A stretch of 64,000 nt of DNA, taken from contig JAAHGF010000008.1 in NCBI GenBank assembly GCA_010672585.1, positions 329,401 to 393,400 on the forward strand, given 5' to 3'. This DNA comes from Okeania sp. SIO1I7. GTDB taxonomy: Bacteria; Cyanobacteriota; Cyanobacteriia; Cyanobacteriales; Microcoleaceae. This document shows, in pieces, positions 1-8,818 of this stretch; position 1 is the first letter of the stretch, and the number at the start of each line of letters is the position of its first letter. Under the pieces are notes generated by a model. That model saw only the letters and a program-made list of their open reading frames with translations, had not been told where the DNA came from and made no database searches. Made by a program: the position numbers and the translations under genes.

Positions 1-430
1 GACAGTAAAACCGAGGATAAAAAATTCATTTATCTATGTATATATAGTTGTCATCCCATCTACCTAGATATGAGGTATAAAAATTTATCAAAATTCTCTC
101 AATATTCCCTAATAACTATTTGCCTATCCCACAACCGATGAGTCGGCAAAAATTATTCTTGTCACCAGACAAACCAGAACAAAATATCTCAAATTATTCT
201 GGAGGTTTACTCTTTTTCTGATTCAATTCATTAATCTATTCCAAAGTCAAAATAAATTAAATAAACCTTTGAAAATTAACTATTATATGTTAGCCTACTA
301 ATCAAGGTATTATAGGTTATCTATGTCAATTTTACTGTAAGTCTATAAAAGTCACTATTTTGGTAGTTTACATATCTAAATGCTATAAAATTATTAAATT
401 AGAGTCAAGCCTAAAAAAAATTAACTGCCA
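1..430. other. Intergenic region upstream of the acetyltransferase gene
   Basis: AT-rich leader with no open frame I can support and none of the window's repeat families. It presumably carries the promoter of the acetyltransferase gene at 431, but I see no unambiguous -35/-10 pair and no strong ribosome binding site in front of the ATG. Confidence 0.4.
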
Positions 431-1006
431 ATGACAAATAATCAACAAACAGAACCTTGGGTCGATCTTCGTAAATACAACCAATCTTGGTATGACCGAG
501 GTAAACCGGGTTGGTTTGTACTGTTGTGGTGGTTAGTACAAGCAATAACTTTCCCACTAACTCCCCAACCTTTACACAGTTTGAGAAGGTTAATATTAAA
601 TCTCTTTGGAGCCAAAATTGGTCAGGGAGTTTTAATTCGCCCCACCGCCAGATTTACCTATCCTTGGAAAATAGCGATCGGCGATTATAGTTGGATTGGA
701 GACGACGTAGTTTTGTACAGTCTTGACCATATAGAAATAGGTCAACATTGCGTTATTTCTCAGAAAAGTTACCTCTGTACTGGTAGCCATGATATGGAAG
801 ACCCTACATTTGGTTTACAAACAGCAAGTATTAATATTGGTAATGGTGCATGGGTTGCTACAGATTGTTTTGTTGGTCCTGGTGTTAATATTGGTGCTAA
901 TGCAGTTATTGGTGCTAGGAGTAGTGTTTTTAAAGATATGCCAGCAGGTCAGGTTTGTTTAGGAACACCTTGTCAACCTCGTTACCCAAGACAAATTAAA
1001 CATTAG
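431..1006 (+). CDS. WcaF-like hexapeptide-repeat acetyltransferase
   Basis: A 191-residue acyltransferase of the left-handed beta-helix type, close to WcaF/colanic-acid acetyltransferases. These transfer an acetyl group from acetyl-CoA to a sugar during exopolysaccharide synthesis in the cytoplasm. Residues 1-60 form an N-terminal cap with an aromatic helix (WFVLLWWLV). From about residue 60, hexapeptide turns of the I-G-x-x type run to the end (GAKIGQGV, IAIGDYSWIG, IEIGQHCVIS, INIGNGAWVA, VNIGANAVIG). The SHD motif near residue 118 matches the catalytic histidine loop of the family, and the C-terminal LGTPCQP matches the usual G-x-P-A coil. Length is normal. No polysaccharide genes flank it: the next gene, pcxA, is 1.3 kb away and convergent, so the sugar target cannot be inferred. 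Confidence 0.85.
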   Translation: MTNNQQTEPWVDLRKYNQSWYDRGKPGWFVLLWWLVQAITFPLTPQPLHSLRRLILNLFGAKIGQGVLIRPTARFTYPWKIAIGDYSWIGDDVVLYSLDHIEIGQHCVISQKSYLCTGSHDMEDPTFGLQTASINIGNGAWVATDCFVGPGVNIGANAVIGARSSVFKDMPAGQVCLGTPCQPRYPRQIKH

Positions 1007-1076
1007 ACATCTCCTCCGAAAGAGAGAGTAGGGGAGTATTCAACAATTAATAATTAATAATTAATAATTAATAATT

Positions 1077-1282
1077 AGGCTTTGCTGATTAAATCTCAAT
1101 GCACTGGTAAATAAAGGTTTTGGCCTTTAGAACGTCGAAAAAAATGCGCCTGTTTCAATGCCAAACCCTCAAAAAGTTAGAATTTGGGGGTGACTATGGC
1201 AGAAAAATCAAAGAACAATTACTCCTGCTACTTTCTTTGTCTTCCCACCCTCCCCACAGTTTGCTTTTGAGCGCAAACCCTA
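1077..1282 (-). repeat. AGGGTTTGC-family miniature element, reversed copy
   Basis: Starts aggctttgctgattaaat and ends gcgcaaaccct, the terminal inverted repeats of this window's commonest miniature element. The subterminal blocks (cctttagaacgtcg, ccctcaaaaagttag) match other copies. It abuts the next copy at 1286 through a shared TAATTA, giving two elements end to end in opposite orientation. A run of TAATTAA lies just upstream. Confidence 0.7.
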
Positions 1283-1285
1283 ATT

Positions 1286-1775
1286 AGGGTTTGCGCTCAA
1301 AAGTCTTATGGGTAAGGGTAGGAGACAGGAGACAACCCACCCCTAATATCATGTTCGGTTGAATACTTATAAATAACTGTTGTGAGAAGTCAGGAGTCAA
1401 CCCACCCCTAACCCCTCCGGTGGAGGGGAAGTCAGTCCTCAGGAGGGAAGAAAGGAGGAATACATAGAAAATATTGGAGAAAAGCATTGATAATTTCAGT
1501 ATTTCTTTGGTACTGTCGCTACCCGGAGTCCTTAAATTTTATTATAACTGACCCGTCCGAACATGATATAACCCCTCCGGTGGAGGGGAAGATAGGAGAA
1601 ATGGGAATTGTAGAGGAGGTAGGAGGAAGAATAATCAAGTGATTATTCTGCCCAACTCTTGCCTAATATGCGCTCTTTTTTGAACCATTACGACCTAAAA
1701 GTTTGGACTTTTTTTCACTAAAAAATGCGCTCAACCTTTATATGTCAATGCTTTTAGATTTAATCAGCAAACCCT
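1286..1775 (+). repeat. AGGGTTTGC-family element carrying a nested ATATCATGTCCGG-family element
   Basis: Left end agggtttgcgctcaaaagtcttatggg, right end gatttaatcagcaaaccct. An element with ends atatcatgttcgg and ccgaacatgatat sits inside it at 1346-1569. Short open frames here are fragments of GGAGTCA-type microsatellite and CCACCCCTAACCCCTCC tracts, not genes. Confidence 0.7.
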
Positions 1776-2110
1776 AATTAACAATTACCGAAAAATTCAG
1801 GTATAAAGCCTCTCCATTCATGGAGAAAAAAGAAAAAAAATCCTTTGATCCAATCCTCTTATTTATAATGAAGAGGTAATTCTAAATTCGCGCATTCTAA
1901 ATTCTAAATTCTTGAACTCTCCTTGAAAAGAAGAGGATTGACCCGGAGCGTGAAAATTTTTTCTTGTTTCTCCTTTAAACCCACATTCCGCACCACAAAA
2001 TGTAGCATAAAAATATAAGTCAAAAGTCAAAAGTAAGAAGAAAATTATAGTGGTCAATGGGAATCAACAATTTAGTAAGTATTTATGCTTAATATTTAAC
2101 TGAGAATTTG

Positions 2111-2211
2111 GGCGTTGCTGAATGGTAATTATTTTTAGATTAAGTATTAACGCAAAACATAAGTTTTTCAATTTTACCTTTAGCTACTTACCATTACATT
2201 TCAGCAACGCC
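2111..2211. repeat. Miniature inverted-repeat element, GGCGTTGCTGAA ends
   Basis: A 101-bp sequence bounded by ggcgttgctgaatggtaa and ttaccattacatttcagcaacgcc. The imperfect terminal inverted repeats are about 18 bp long and the unit would fold into one long hairpin. It is followed at 2218-2341 by a truncated AGGGTTTGC-family end (ttcagcaaaccctaatta) with GGAGACA-type microsatellite. Confidence 0.65.
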
Positions 2212-2263
2212 GAAAAATCACTCTGACAATTCTTACTCCTACCTCCTCGCTCATTCCCCGTTC

Positions 2264-2303
<40 letters not shown>

Positions 2304-2368
2304 ACCCCAGCAAAAAGGCTTTATTCAGCAAACCCTAATTATTAATTGTTAATTATTAATTATTGAAT

Positions 2369-3796
2369 CTACTCATTCATATTCTTGTAAGTTGCCACTG
2401 CAGAAGGGGAACTACGGTTCAAGTAACGGAATATCCAATACTTAAAAACAGCATCTAAAATAACTGGAAAAGTTGCAATAAACAAGAAGTTAAAATCTCT
2501 ACTTTCTGCTAATCCAAAATGTTTAGCAACATTTTCCAAAATCACTTCCCAGCCATGAGGGGAGTGAAACCCCACAAACATATCTGTTAACAAAATCAGG
2601 ATAAATGCCTTAGCACTATCGCTAAGACCATATATCACATCATCCATAAAAGATTTTAAAATCTCAACATCTCTTCTATTAGTAGAAATAATGCCAACAA
2701 AAGTAATCAAAGATATCAGGTCACAAAAAATATTTTTAACAGCATTATTACTTCTATTTTTATATTCTGATGCTATTTCTTGAGCTTTTTCTTCTACTTT
2801 ATGCTCAATCAATTCTTCTCTTTCAAGTTTAGGTATTTCTGAAATTTCTGTTCCAGCTTCATATAATTCTGGGAATAATTCTGGTGCCTGGCCTAAATAA
2901 ATTTGAAAATGAAGTTCTTCCTCATATTTACGCAACTCCATCAAAGCTTCTTCTTCCAAGTCGCGGTTAATAAAAATCTCTTCTTGTTGACTAGAAACTG
3001 GCAGAAAACGATCGACTAAGTAACCCACAAAAGTTATTTTTGATAACTGGTGAATTAGTAGAGGCACTAAAATCAATAACAAGATAAATCTAACCGAAGT
3101 AATAGTCTTAACTTTAGATTTTCTAAATTTTTTAATTACATCTTCTTCAGCTTCTGGGTCTAATTCTTTCTTGATTCTTTTGAAAGTACTTAATAACGAA
3201 CGGGGTAAAAAGCTAGTTTCTGGTTTATCATTTTTCAGCACTTCTGTAGTATTTATAGAAGAATTAGATGATATATTATCAGTAGAATTATTAATATTAT
3301 CTTGGCTAGATATTATCGCTAGAGAGGATGAAACATCAGGCACTTCTACAATTGAATTAGATTGTTGAACTGGAGATTTTGTTTGTTTACGATATCGACT
3401 AGCTACTTCATCAATAAACTCTAATTTTTCCAAAATAATTGATGGTCGGTCCTGAAATTCTTGCTGATAATATTTATTGAATTTATCCTCGCTATCGCCA
3501 AGCTTCTTTTTCTCAAAAATACCTACAACTGAAATACTGGTATTAAACTCAGCTAATCTAGTTTGAATAACTTTTAAAGACCGCTTCAATTCAGAATTAA
3601 AATAAGACTTAACACTATCACCATAACTAGCTGATGCTAAAGAAATCTTTTGACCTTCAAAATGTTTATCTTCAATCGCCTTAATCTTGAGAGCAGCATC
3701 ATAAGCCATATCCAAAGCTCTTTCAGGAGTTTCTTGAAACCACTCGTTAGCACTCAGAACAGAGAGTTTAAATTGCTTCCAGGAGTAAATAGCCAT
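2369..3796 (-). CDS. pcxA: Proton extrusion protein PcxA (CemA/CotA family)
   Basis: A 475-residue inner-membrane protein of the CemA/CotA family. In cyanobacteria PcxA is needed for light-induced Na+-dependent proton extrusion, which indirectly supports CO2 uptake. Residues 1-225 are hydrophilic, with a low-complexity Ser/Asn stretch at about 150-190. Hydrophobic segments follow near 230-255, 358-378, 393-415 and 438-460. The conserved C-terminal signature is visible (TDMFVGFHSPHGWE, then AKHFGLAESRDFNFLFIATFPVILD). Length is at the upper end for PcxA. The ATG has no strong ribosome binding site. It stands alone, flanked on both sides by repeat elements, and functionally it fits with the CO2-uptake genes at 58-62 kb. 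Confidence 0.9.
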   Translation of the reverse strand: MAIYSWKQFKLSVLSANEWFQETPERALDMAYDAALKIKAIEDKHFEGQKISLASASYGDSVKSYFNSELKRSLKVIQTRLAEFNTSISVVGIFEKKKLGDSEDKFNKYYQQEFQDRPSIILEKLEFIDEVASRYRKQTKSPVQQSNSIVEVPDVSSSLAIISSQDNINNSTDNISSNSSINTTEVLKNDKPETSFLPRSLLSTFKRIKKELDPEAEEDVIKKFRKSKVKTITSVRFILLLILVPLLIHQLSKITFVGYLVDRFLPVSSQQEEIFINRDLEEEALMELRKYEEELHFQIYLGQAPELFPELYEAGTEISEIPKLEREELIEHKVEEKAQEIASEYKNRSNNAVKNIFCDLISLITFVGIISTNRRDVEILKSFMDDVIYGLSDSAKAFILILLTDMFVGFHSPHGWEVILENVAKHFGLAESRDFNFLFIATFPVILDAVFKYWIFRYLNRSSPSAVATYKNMNE

Positions 3797-3838
3797 ATTG
3801 ATTATTTTCTGATAAGTTAAATCAGCTCGCCACTATTT

Positions 3839-4317
3839 AGGGTTTGCTGAAAAAGTCTTATGGGTGAGGGTAGGAGACAGGAGACAACCAACCCGCAGGC
3901 CCCTGGAGAAATGGGTACGAGCGAGGAGGTAGGATTGATTAATTGATAATGGGTAATGGATAATTGATAATTGATAATTACCTCTGGTTAAAACAGTTAC
4001 GGAATTGAATATCAGGAGATATTATTTCTTCTCTTGGTCGATTGGATCTGGTTAGGAAACCCATCCATCCCACCCTACGGGAAGCTCCGCTACGACCGCT
4101 TTTTTCCCCTTAAAAGGGGAGGCTTCAAGGCGCGAATTATTTAATTATTAATTATTAATTATTCGGTAAGAATTGTAAGAATGATTTTTCTGCCCAACTA
4201 TGAGCCTAAAATACTAACTTTTTGATGGTTTTAGACGTGATACCAGGCACTTTTTTAGACCCCAAAAAGGCTAAAACCTTTCTCTGTAAATACTTTTAGA
4301 TTTAATCAGCAAGCTCT
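3839..4317 (+). repeat. AGGGTTTGC-family element with a nested AATTATT-type repeat
   Basis: Left end agggtttgctgaaaaagtcttatggg, right end gatttaatcagcaagctct. At about 3938-4173 a second repeat is embedded (gataattacctctgg, ccccttaaaaggggagg, ending aattattcggtaa). This second repeat is the type that interrupts the DUF262 gene at 10906. The remaining 230 bp before trxA show nothing recognisable. Confidence 0.65.
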
Positions 4318-4545
4318 ATTTATTTATTAAATTTAGAACTGGCAATCTCAAGTTAGTAGTTTAAAGAGCGAGTAATGAACATTTGTATATTTGATAATAA
4401 GCAATTTCAACTGAAAAATAATATCTTTCTACCATTATCAATTTAGCTAGTATCTTAGCAGATTTTTGCTTTTTAATGTGAGCATAAATACGCTATTCAC
4501 CTAAATCATAATTATGTCTATTTCTTCAAAAATATTTAATTAAAT

Positions 4546-4863
4546 TTAGACAATATTCTCCAAGCGTTCAACTAACTGTTGTGCTTGTATAACCCCTTCT
4601 ATCTGTTCTACTGGCTGACCATTTTTAAACAAAACCAAAGTTGGCAAAGCTTGAATGCTATACTTTGATGCCAACTGTGGATATTTATCTGTATCAATTT
4701 TAACTATCCGCAGTCGGTCTTTCATCTTTTGATTGACCTGTTCCAGAATAGGGGCCATCATTTGACAAGGGCCACACCAAGTAGCATAAAAATCCACCAG
4801 AACAGGCATTTCTGAATTAGCCAGTAATTCATCAAAACTATTAAACTGCTTTTTAATTGCCAT
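4546..4863 (-). CDS. trxA: Thioredoxin
   Basis: A 105-residue thioredoxin, a cytosolic disulfide reductase that receives electrons from thioredoxin reductase. The active site WCGPC is at residues 29-33 and the cis-proline motif ALPT is about 40 residues later. An in-frame extension exists up to 4965, but it is made of microsatellite (GGCAGAA/GGCAGGA) and codes for low-complexity sequence. The ATG at 4863 gives the normal family length and start (MAIKKQFNSFDELL), so I chose it. It resembles short-promoter m/x-type cyanobacterial thioredoxins; which paralogue cannot be settled from sequence alone. Confidence 0.93.
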   Translation of the reverse strand: MAIKKQFNSFDELLANSEMPVLVDFYATWCGPCQMMAPILEQVNQKMKDRLRIVKIDTDKYPQLASKYSIQALPTLVLFKNGQPVEQIEGVIQAQQLVERLENIV

Positions 4864-5014
4864 CTTAAGAAAATATATATACTTATCAGGAAAGGCAGAG
4901 GGCAGGAGGCAGAAGGCAGAAGGGAATTTTAACTCCTGCCCTCTGCTCCCGCTGCCTTCGTTCATCTATAATTATTAGCTTAACTCAACAAGCCATAATC
5001 CCCTAAGTTAACGA

Positions 5015-5170
5015 AGTCATAAGTCAGAAGTCAGAAGTCAGAAGTCAGATAGGGGGGGAGCCGTCGAATTGGCGACGTACAGAAGTTGTTTTTGTAACAG
5101 AGATTTGAGCAAGCCTCCAAAAACATTTTGCCAATCAAGATGGGGTTTTAAACCCAATTATTTTGATAAA
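5015..5170. repeat. GTCAGAA microsatellite and a dispersed repeat upstream of fabG
   Basis: Four GTCAGAA heptamers precede a roughly 75-bp sequence (tttgagcaagcctccaaaaa to acccaattattttgataaa). A diverged copy lies at about 41015-41085 upstream of the DUF2157 region. Both end ccaattattttgataaa. The copy here sits 30-110 bp in front of fabG and may contribute to its leader. Confidence 0.45.
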
Positions 5171-5199
5171 TTAGTTTAAACCATATAGAAAAGGATTTG

Positions 5200-5970
5200 A
5201 TGATGGAGGCATTACCCGAAACATTACAGCGTTTAAAAGGACAAGTAGCAATAATCACAGGTGCATCTAGAGGAATTGGTAGGGCAGCAGCTTTAGCATT
5301 AGCAATGGAAGGGGCAAATGTAGTTGTCAACTATGCTAACTCTAGTGGAGCGGCTGTGGAAGTAGTGGCAGAAATAGTTGCTGCGGGTGGCAATGGAATG
5401 GCACTTCAAGCAGATGTTTCTAAAGCTGAGGAGGTTGATACCCTTGTCAAAGAAGTGATGGAAAAATGGAGTCGCATTGATATTTTGGTTAATAATGCTG
5501 GTATTACCCGTGATACTTTGCTTTTGCGGATGAAACCCAATGACTGGCAGTCAGTAATAGACCTAAATTTGACGGGGGTTTTTCTCTGTACCCGTGCGGT
5601 TAGCAAAATTATGCTCAAACAAAAGAGAGGTCGTATTATTAATATTGCTTCAGTAACTGGGCAAATGGGTAATCCTGGTCAGTCTAATTATAGCGCAGCT
5701 AAAGCAGGGGTTATTGGTTTTACTAAAAGTGTAGCAAAAGAACTTGCTAATCGTGGCATTACAGCAAATGCAGTTGCCCCTGGGTTTATAGAGACTGATA
5801 TGACTAAGGACTTGAAAAATTCTGAGGAAATTATCAAGTTTATTCCTCTGGGTCGTTATGGTACGCCAGAAGAAGTAGCGGGTATGATTAAGTTTTTAGC
5901 TGCTGATAGTGCGGCTAATTATATTACAGGTCAGGTGTTTAATGTGGATGGGGGGATGGTGATGGCTTAA
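5200..5970 (+). CDS. fabG: 3-oxoacyl-[ACP] reductase FabG
   Basis: Short-chain dehydrogenase that reduces 3-oxoacyl-ACP to 3-hydroxyacyl-ACP with NADPH in type II fatty acid synthesis, in the cytoplasm. The glycine-rich cofactor motif TGASRGIG lies near residue 20 and NNAG near 95. The catalytic Ser is in NIASVTG, with YSAAK about 13 residues on. The C-terminal GQVFNVDGGMVM matches FabG. Length is about 256 residues, typical. AAAAGGA ends 4-7 bases before the paired ATGs at 5200 and 5203; either could be used, and the TTG at 5197 is less likely. It is monocistronic, with no other fab genes nearby. Confidence 0.95.
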   Translation: MMEALPETLQRLKGQVAIITGASRGIGRAAALALAMEGANVVVNYANSSGAAVEVVAEIVAAGGNGMALQADVSKAEEVDTLVKEVMEKWSRIDILVNNAGITRDTLLLRMKPNDWQSVIDLNLTGVFLCTRAVSKIMLKQKRGRIINIASVTGQMGNPGQSNYSAAKAGVIGFTKSVAKELANRGITANAVAPGFIETDMTKDLKNSEEIIKFIPLGRYGTPEEVAGMIKFLAADSAANYITGQVFNVDGGMVMA

Positions 5971-5983
5971 TTAGAGTTTTTTT

Positions 5984-6375
5984 GTAGGAGTCAGGAGTCA
6001 GGAGTCAGGAGTTCGAGAAATAGAATAGGGGTAACAGCGCTGCAACCCCGCGTCAGCAACAGACGCAAGTGGTCGGAACCCGGCGTTTTGCTTCGCAAGA
6101 TGTTTGCGCAGTACTAGGTAGGAAAACGCGCAAGCGTCCTGTAGCAAATGGTTTCCTCTCCATGGGAATGCCAACCAAGATAGGGAATGGACACTCCTGT
6201 GAGGGAAAAGGTAATAGAGGTATGTCCTAATACCAATTTGAAAAAAGAATGTTACGAATAATAAGTGCGACCAAAAGATTTTGCCGGAAATGTCCCTTTG
6301 ACAAAAAAGAGGATTTACGACCTAAAACCTGGTATTGAAGCCATTCATTCTGACTCCTGACTCCTGACTCCTAAG
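5984..6375. other. GC-richer structured segment between inverted microsatellites
   Basis: Flanked by GGAGTCA repeats on the left (5985-6010) and TGACTCC repeats on the right (6350-6372), an inverted arrangement. The interior at 6030-6200 is visibly richer in GC than its surroundings. It contains short complementary arms (gcgtc...gacgc; ggcgtttt...aaaacgc). No protein frame is convincing. It may be a decayed mobile element or a structured RNA; I cannot assign a family. Confidence 0.3.
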
Positions 6376-6409
6376 CGATTGGAGAAATCCTGCTAGGTGA
6401 TGGTGAGTC

Positions 6410-6452
6410 GTTGCTCCAAGAATCCCCGTCTCGTGATTAGCGGGGAGTGTCA
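6410..6452 (+). mobile_element. IS200/IS605-type element end remnant
   Basis: The sequence gaatccccgtctcgtgatt followed by agcggggagtgtcaa resembles the hairpin 3' ends left by TnpB-carrying IS200/IS605 (IS1341-type) elements, where GAATCCC...GCGGGGAG pairs. No transposase frame remains beside it. It lies 35 bp before the start of the P450 gene and could contribute to that gene's leader. Confidence 0.45.
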
Positions 6453-6486
6453 AAATATTTATTATTCATTATCGAGGGACATATTA

Positions 6487-6798
6487 ATGCCTCAATCTCC
6501 AATCCCCTCAGTTCAAGCTGCTAGAAAAAGTAAATTTAATTTACCACCAGGACCAAAAGGATATTTACTGTTTCAACTTGCTCAACTCCAGCATCAACCA
6601 ATTGAATATTTTGGGCAGATGTGGCAGAAATATGGAGATTTAGTACACCTGCCAATCATGCCAGGATTTACTTTACATTTGGTTAGCCATCCAGATCATG
6701 CAGAACATATTTTGTCTAGCCATCAGGAACGATATGGAAAGCCGGATCTATTTCTCAAATCCATGAACTTACTTCAGGGGCTTGTAACTGTTGGCTAA
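6487..6798 (+). pseudogene. Cytochrome P450, N-terminal fragment (split by TnpB element)
   Basis: The first 99 codons of a P450 of the CYP110-like cyanobacterial type. It shows the proline-rich hinge LPPGPKG, then the first helices (YFGQMWQKYGDLVHLPIMPG, then HAEHILSSHQERYGKP). Native sequence ends at NLLQGL (6783); the last codons before the stop come from the inserted element. The reading frame resumes at 8051. Joining the fragments gives QGLFTSEGEVWLRQRRLMQP, the expected B-C helix region with the WxxxR heme-contact motif. The ATG at 6487 is preferred over an upstream start at 6397 that lies in the IS end remnant. Confidence 0.9.
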
Positions 6799-8050
6799 AA
6801 TCTGGTATTATCTATAAAAATCTTGGATTATCTGTTTATGCTACTTGGATATCATACTGAATTACACCCAAATAAACAGCAAAAAACATTACTGGCTAAA
6901 CACGCAGGTGTAGCTCGTCACGCCTGGAATTGGGGATTATGGTTAACTAGAAATATCCTTAGTCACAATTGCAATAATCCTGATGGGAAACTTAAATTTC
7001 CTACTGCAATCGATCTGCATAAACTTTTAGTAGCAATGGTTAAACCTAAAAACTATTGGTATTATGAAGTATCTAAAACAGCGCCTCAATATGCTTTGAG
7101 GTATTTATCAGATGCTTGGAAGCGAAGATTCAGTAAAGTGTCAGCTCAACCGAAATTTAAGAAAAAAGGCAGAAACGATAGTTTCACTTTAGATGGTTCA
7201 ATTACAGTCGGTTTTAATCAGATTAAATTACCAAGAATTGGGTGGATTAAAACTTATGAAGTTTTACCAGATAATGTAACTCCTAAATCTGTAACTATTA
7301 GCAGGAAAGCTGATAGATGGTTTATTAGTTTCAAAATGGAAAGGATACCTCAAATTAGTGATAAATCAGTAGATGTAGTTGGCGTAGATTTAGGAGTAAA
7401 AACTTTAGCAACATTGTCAACAGGGGAAGTCTTTGAAGGAGCGAAGTCTTACAAAAAGTTAGAAGCAAAACTCTCACGAGAGCAATACCTAAACAGACAT
7501 AAAATCAAATTTTCGTCTAATTGGAAAAAAGCGCAACTCAAAATAGCTCAGTTACATAACAGGATAGCTAATATCAGAAAAGATACATTGCATAAACTAA
7601 CTACTTATTTGGCTAAAAACCACAGCCAGATAGTAATAGAAAACCTGAATATCTCAGGAATGATGGCAAATCATAAGTTAGCTAAGGCTGTTGCTGATCA
7701 GGGTTTTTATGAGTTTCGTAGACAGCTAGAATACAAGTGTAAATTATATGGTTCTGAGCTGATCATCGCTGATAGATGGTTTCCCAGTTCTAAAACCTGT
7801 AGTAGGTGTGGAACTGTTAAAGAGTCTCTGTTGTTATCAGAGCGCGTTTTCAATTGCGAACACTGCAATTTTAGTTGCGATCGAGACTTAAATGCAGCAT
7901 TAAATTTAGCTATGGCGGTCAGTTCGACCGTGAATGCCTGTGGACTGGATAACGCCGACGTTGCCAGAGCGAAGCAGGAATAGAACAGATTATCAGCAAG
8001 AAAATCATAGATTTCTATAGATAATCATAGGTTTCTAAGAACGGCAAGGA
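6784..8050 (+). mobile_element. TnpB-only IS200/IS605-type insertion in the P450 gene
   Basis: About 1.27 kb inserted between codons of the P450 gene, with boundaries deduced from the resumption of the P450 frame (ends uncertain by a few bases). It carries only tnpB; no Y1 or serine recombinase tnpA is present, so it would need one supplied in trans. No target duplication is seen, as expected for this class. The 3' part after the tnpB stop (7984-8050) contains repeated aatcatag blocks. This is the region where the guide RNA of TnpB elements normally lies. Confidence 0.8.
6838..7983 (+). CDS. tnpB: RNA-guided endonuclease TnpB (OrfB)
   Basis: A 381-residue TnpB family protein. TnpBs are RuvC-like nucleases guided by an RNA from the element's 3' end, and they favour element retention. 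The N-terminal HTH_OrfB-type region begins LGYHTELHPNKQQ. RuvC I is GVDLGVKTLATL, RuvC II is VIENLNISGM, and the zinc ribbon is CSRCG...CEHC. RuvC III follows as CDRDLNAALNLA. All catalytic acidic residues are therefore visible. The ATG at 6838 starts at the usual family position; an in-frame TTG at 6823 would add five residues. The protein looks full length and possibly active. Confidence 0.93.
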   Translation: MLLGYHTELHPNKQQKTLLAKHAGVARHAWNWGLWLTRNILSHNCNNPDGKLKFPTAIDLHKLLVAMVKPKNYWYYEVSKTAPQYALRYLSDAWKRRFSKVSAQPKFKKKGRNDSFTLDGSITVGFNQIKLPRIGWIKTYEVLPDNVTPKSVTISRKADRWFISFKMERIPQISDKSVDVVGVDLGVKTLATLSTGEVFEGAKSYKKLEAKLSREQYLNRHKIKFSSNWKKAQLKIAQLHNRIANIRKDTLHKLTTYLAKNHSQIVIENLNISGMMANHKLAKAVADQGFYEFRRQLEYKCKLYGSELIIADRWFPSSKTCSRCGTVKESLLLSERVFNCEHCNFSCDRDLNAALNLAMAVSSTVNACGLDNADVARAKQE

Positions 8051-8629
8051 CTTTTTACCAGTGAAGGAGAGGTTTGGCTTCGACAGCGACGCTTAATGCA
8101 GCCAGCATTTCATCAAAAGCAATTGGTTAAACTTCATCATGTAATCCTTGATTGTGTAGAATCACTTCTGCGTGAATGGTTGGAAAAGCCAGAAGGTGAG
8201 ATTATTGATATTGCAGCCGAAATGTCACGTCTTACTTTAAAAATTGTCAGTTCTACCCTATTCAGTATTGATATTAGTAGTAAGACAGATAAACTAGGGC
8301 AGTCTTTGCGAATAGCTTTGGAATATGTCTATTACCGAATGAATAACCCCCTGGCACTACCTGTATGGATACCTACCCCCAGAAATTCTGAGTTCCGTCA
8401 AGCAAAACAAACACTCGACCGCCTTGTTTTAGACATTATCCAGTACCGTCGTGAACATCCCTCAGAGCAAAATGATTTGCTGTCAATGCTTCTAGCTGCT
8501 CAAGATGAAGAAACTGGAATCGGGATGAGCGATCGCGAACTTAAAGACGAAGTAATTACGTTAATTAATGCGGGACATGAAACCACAGCTACTGCATTAG
8601 CTTGGACATGGTATCTAATTGGAACGTAG
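8051..8629 (+). pseudogene. Cytochrome P450, middle fragment (3' end lost)
   Basis: Continuation of the P450 begun at 6487: WLRQRRLMQPAFH, then the I-helix oxygen-activation motif AGHETTATALAW near its end. The frame stops at WYLIGT, where a GGAGTCA/CCACCCC microsatellite and an ATATCATGTCCGG-family end (8737-8750) replace the coding sequence. The ExxR motif and the heme-ligand cysteine loop (FxxGxxxCxG) are absent everywhere downstream. The gene therefore has two independent lesions: an internal TnpB insertion and a 3' deletion. Confidence 0.9.
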
Positions 8630-8818
8630 GAGGGGAAGTCAGGAGTCAGGAGTCAACCCACCCCTCGCCCCTCCCCCTCCCAGGAGGGGAGGGAAGAAGA
8701 AGGAAAAAAAGGAGAAAGTTTTTTCATCACTAATTATCCGGACATGATATGACTCCTAAGAAATAACCTAGTCATTTGTAGCAAATATTTATCAAATTGA
8801 TATTACTAAAAAAATGCG

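Noticed and set aside
1284-2057. Short minus-strand frames between the acetyltransferase and pcxA
   Set aside because: Composed of microsatellite and element sequence; no family resemblance.
4864-4965. N-terminal extension of thioredoxin
   Set aside because: Encoded by GGCAGAA-type microsatellite; the internal ATG at 4863 gives the normal family start and length.
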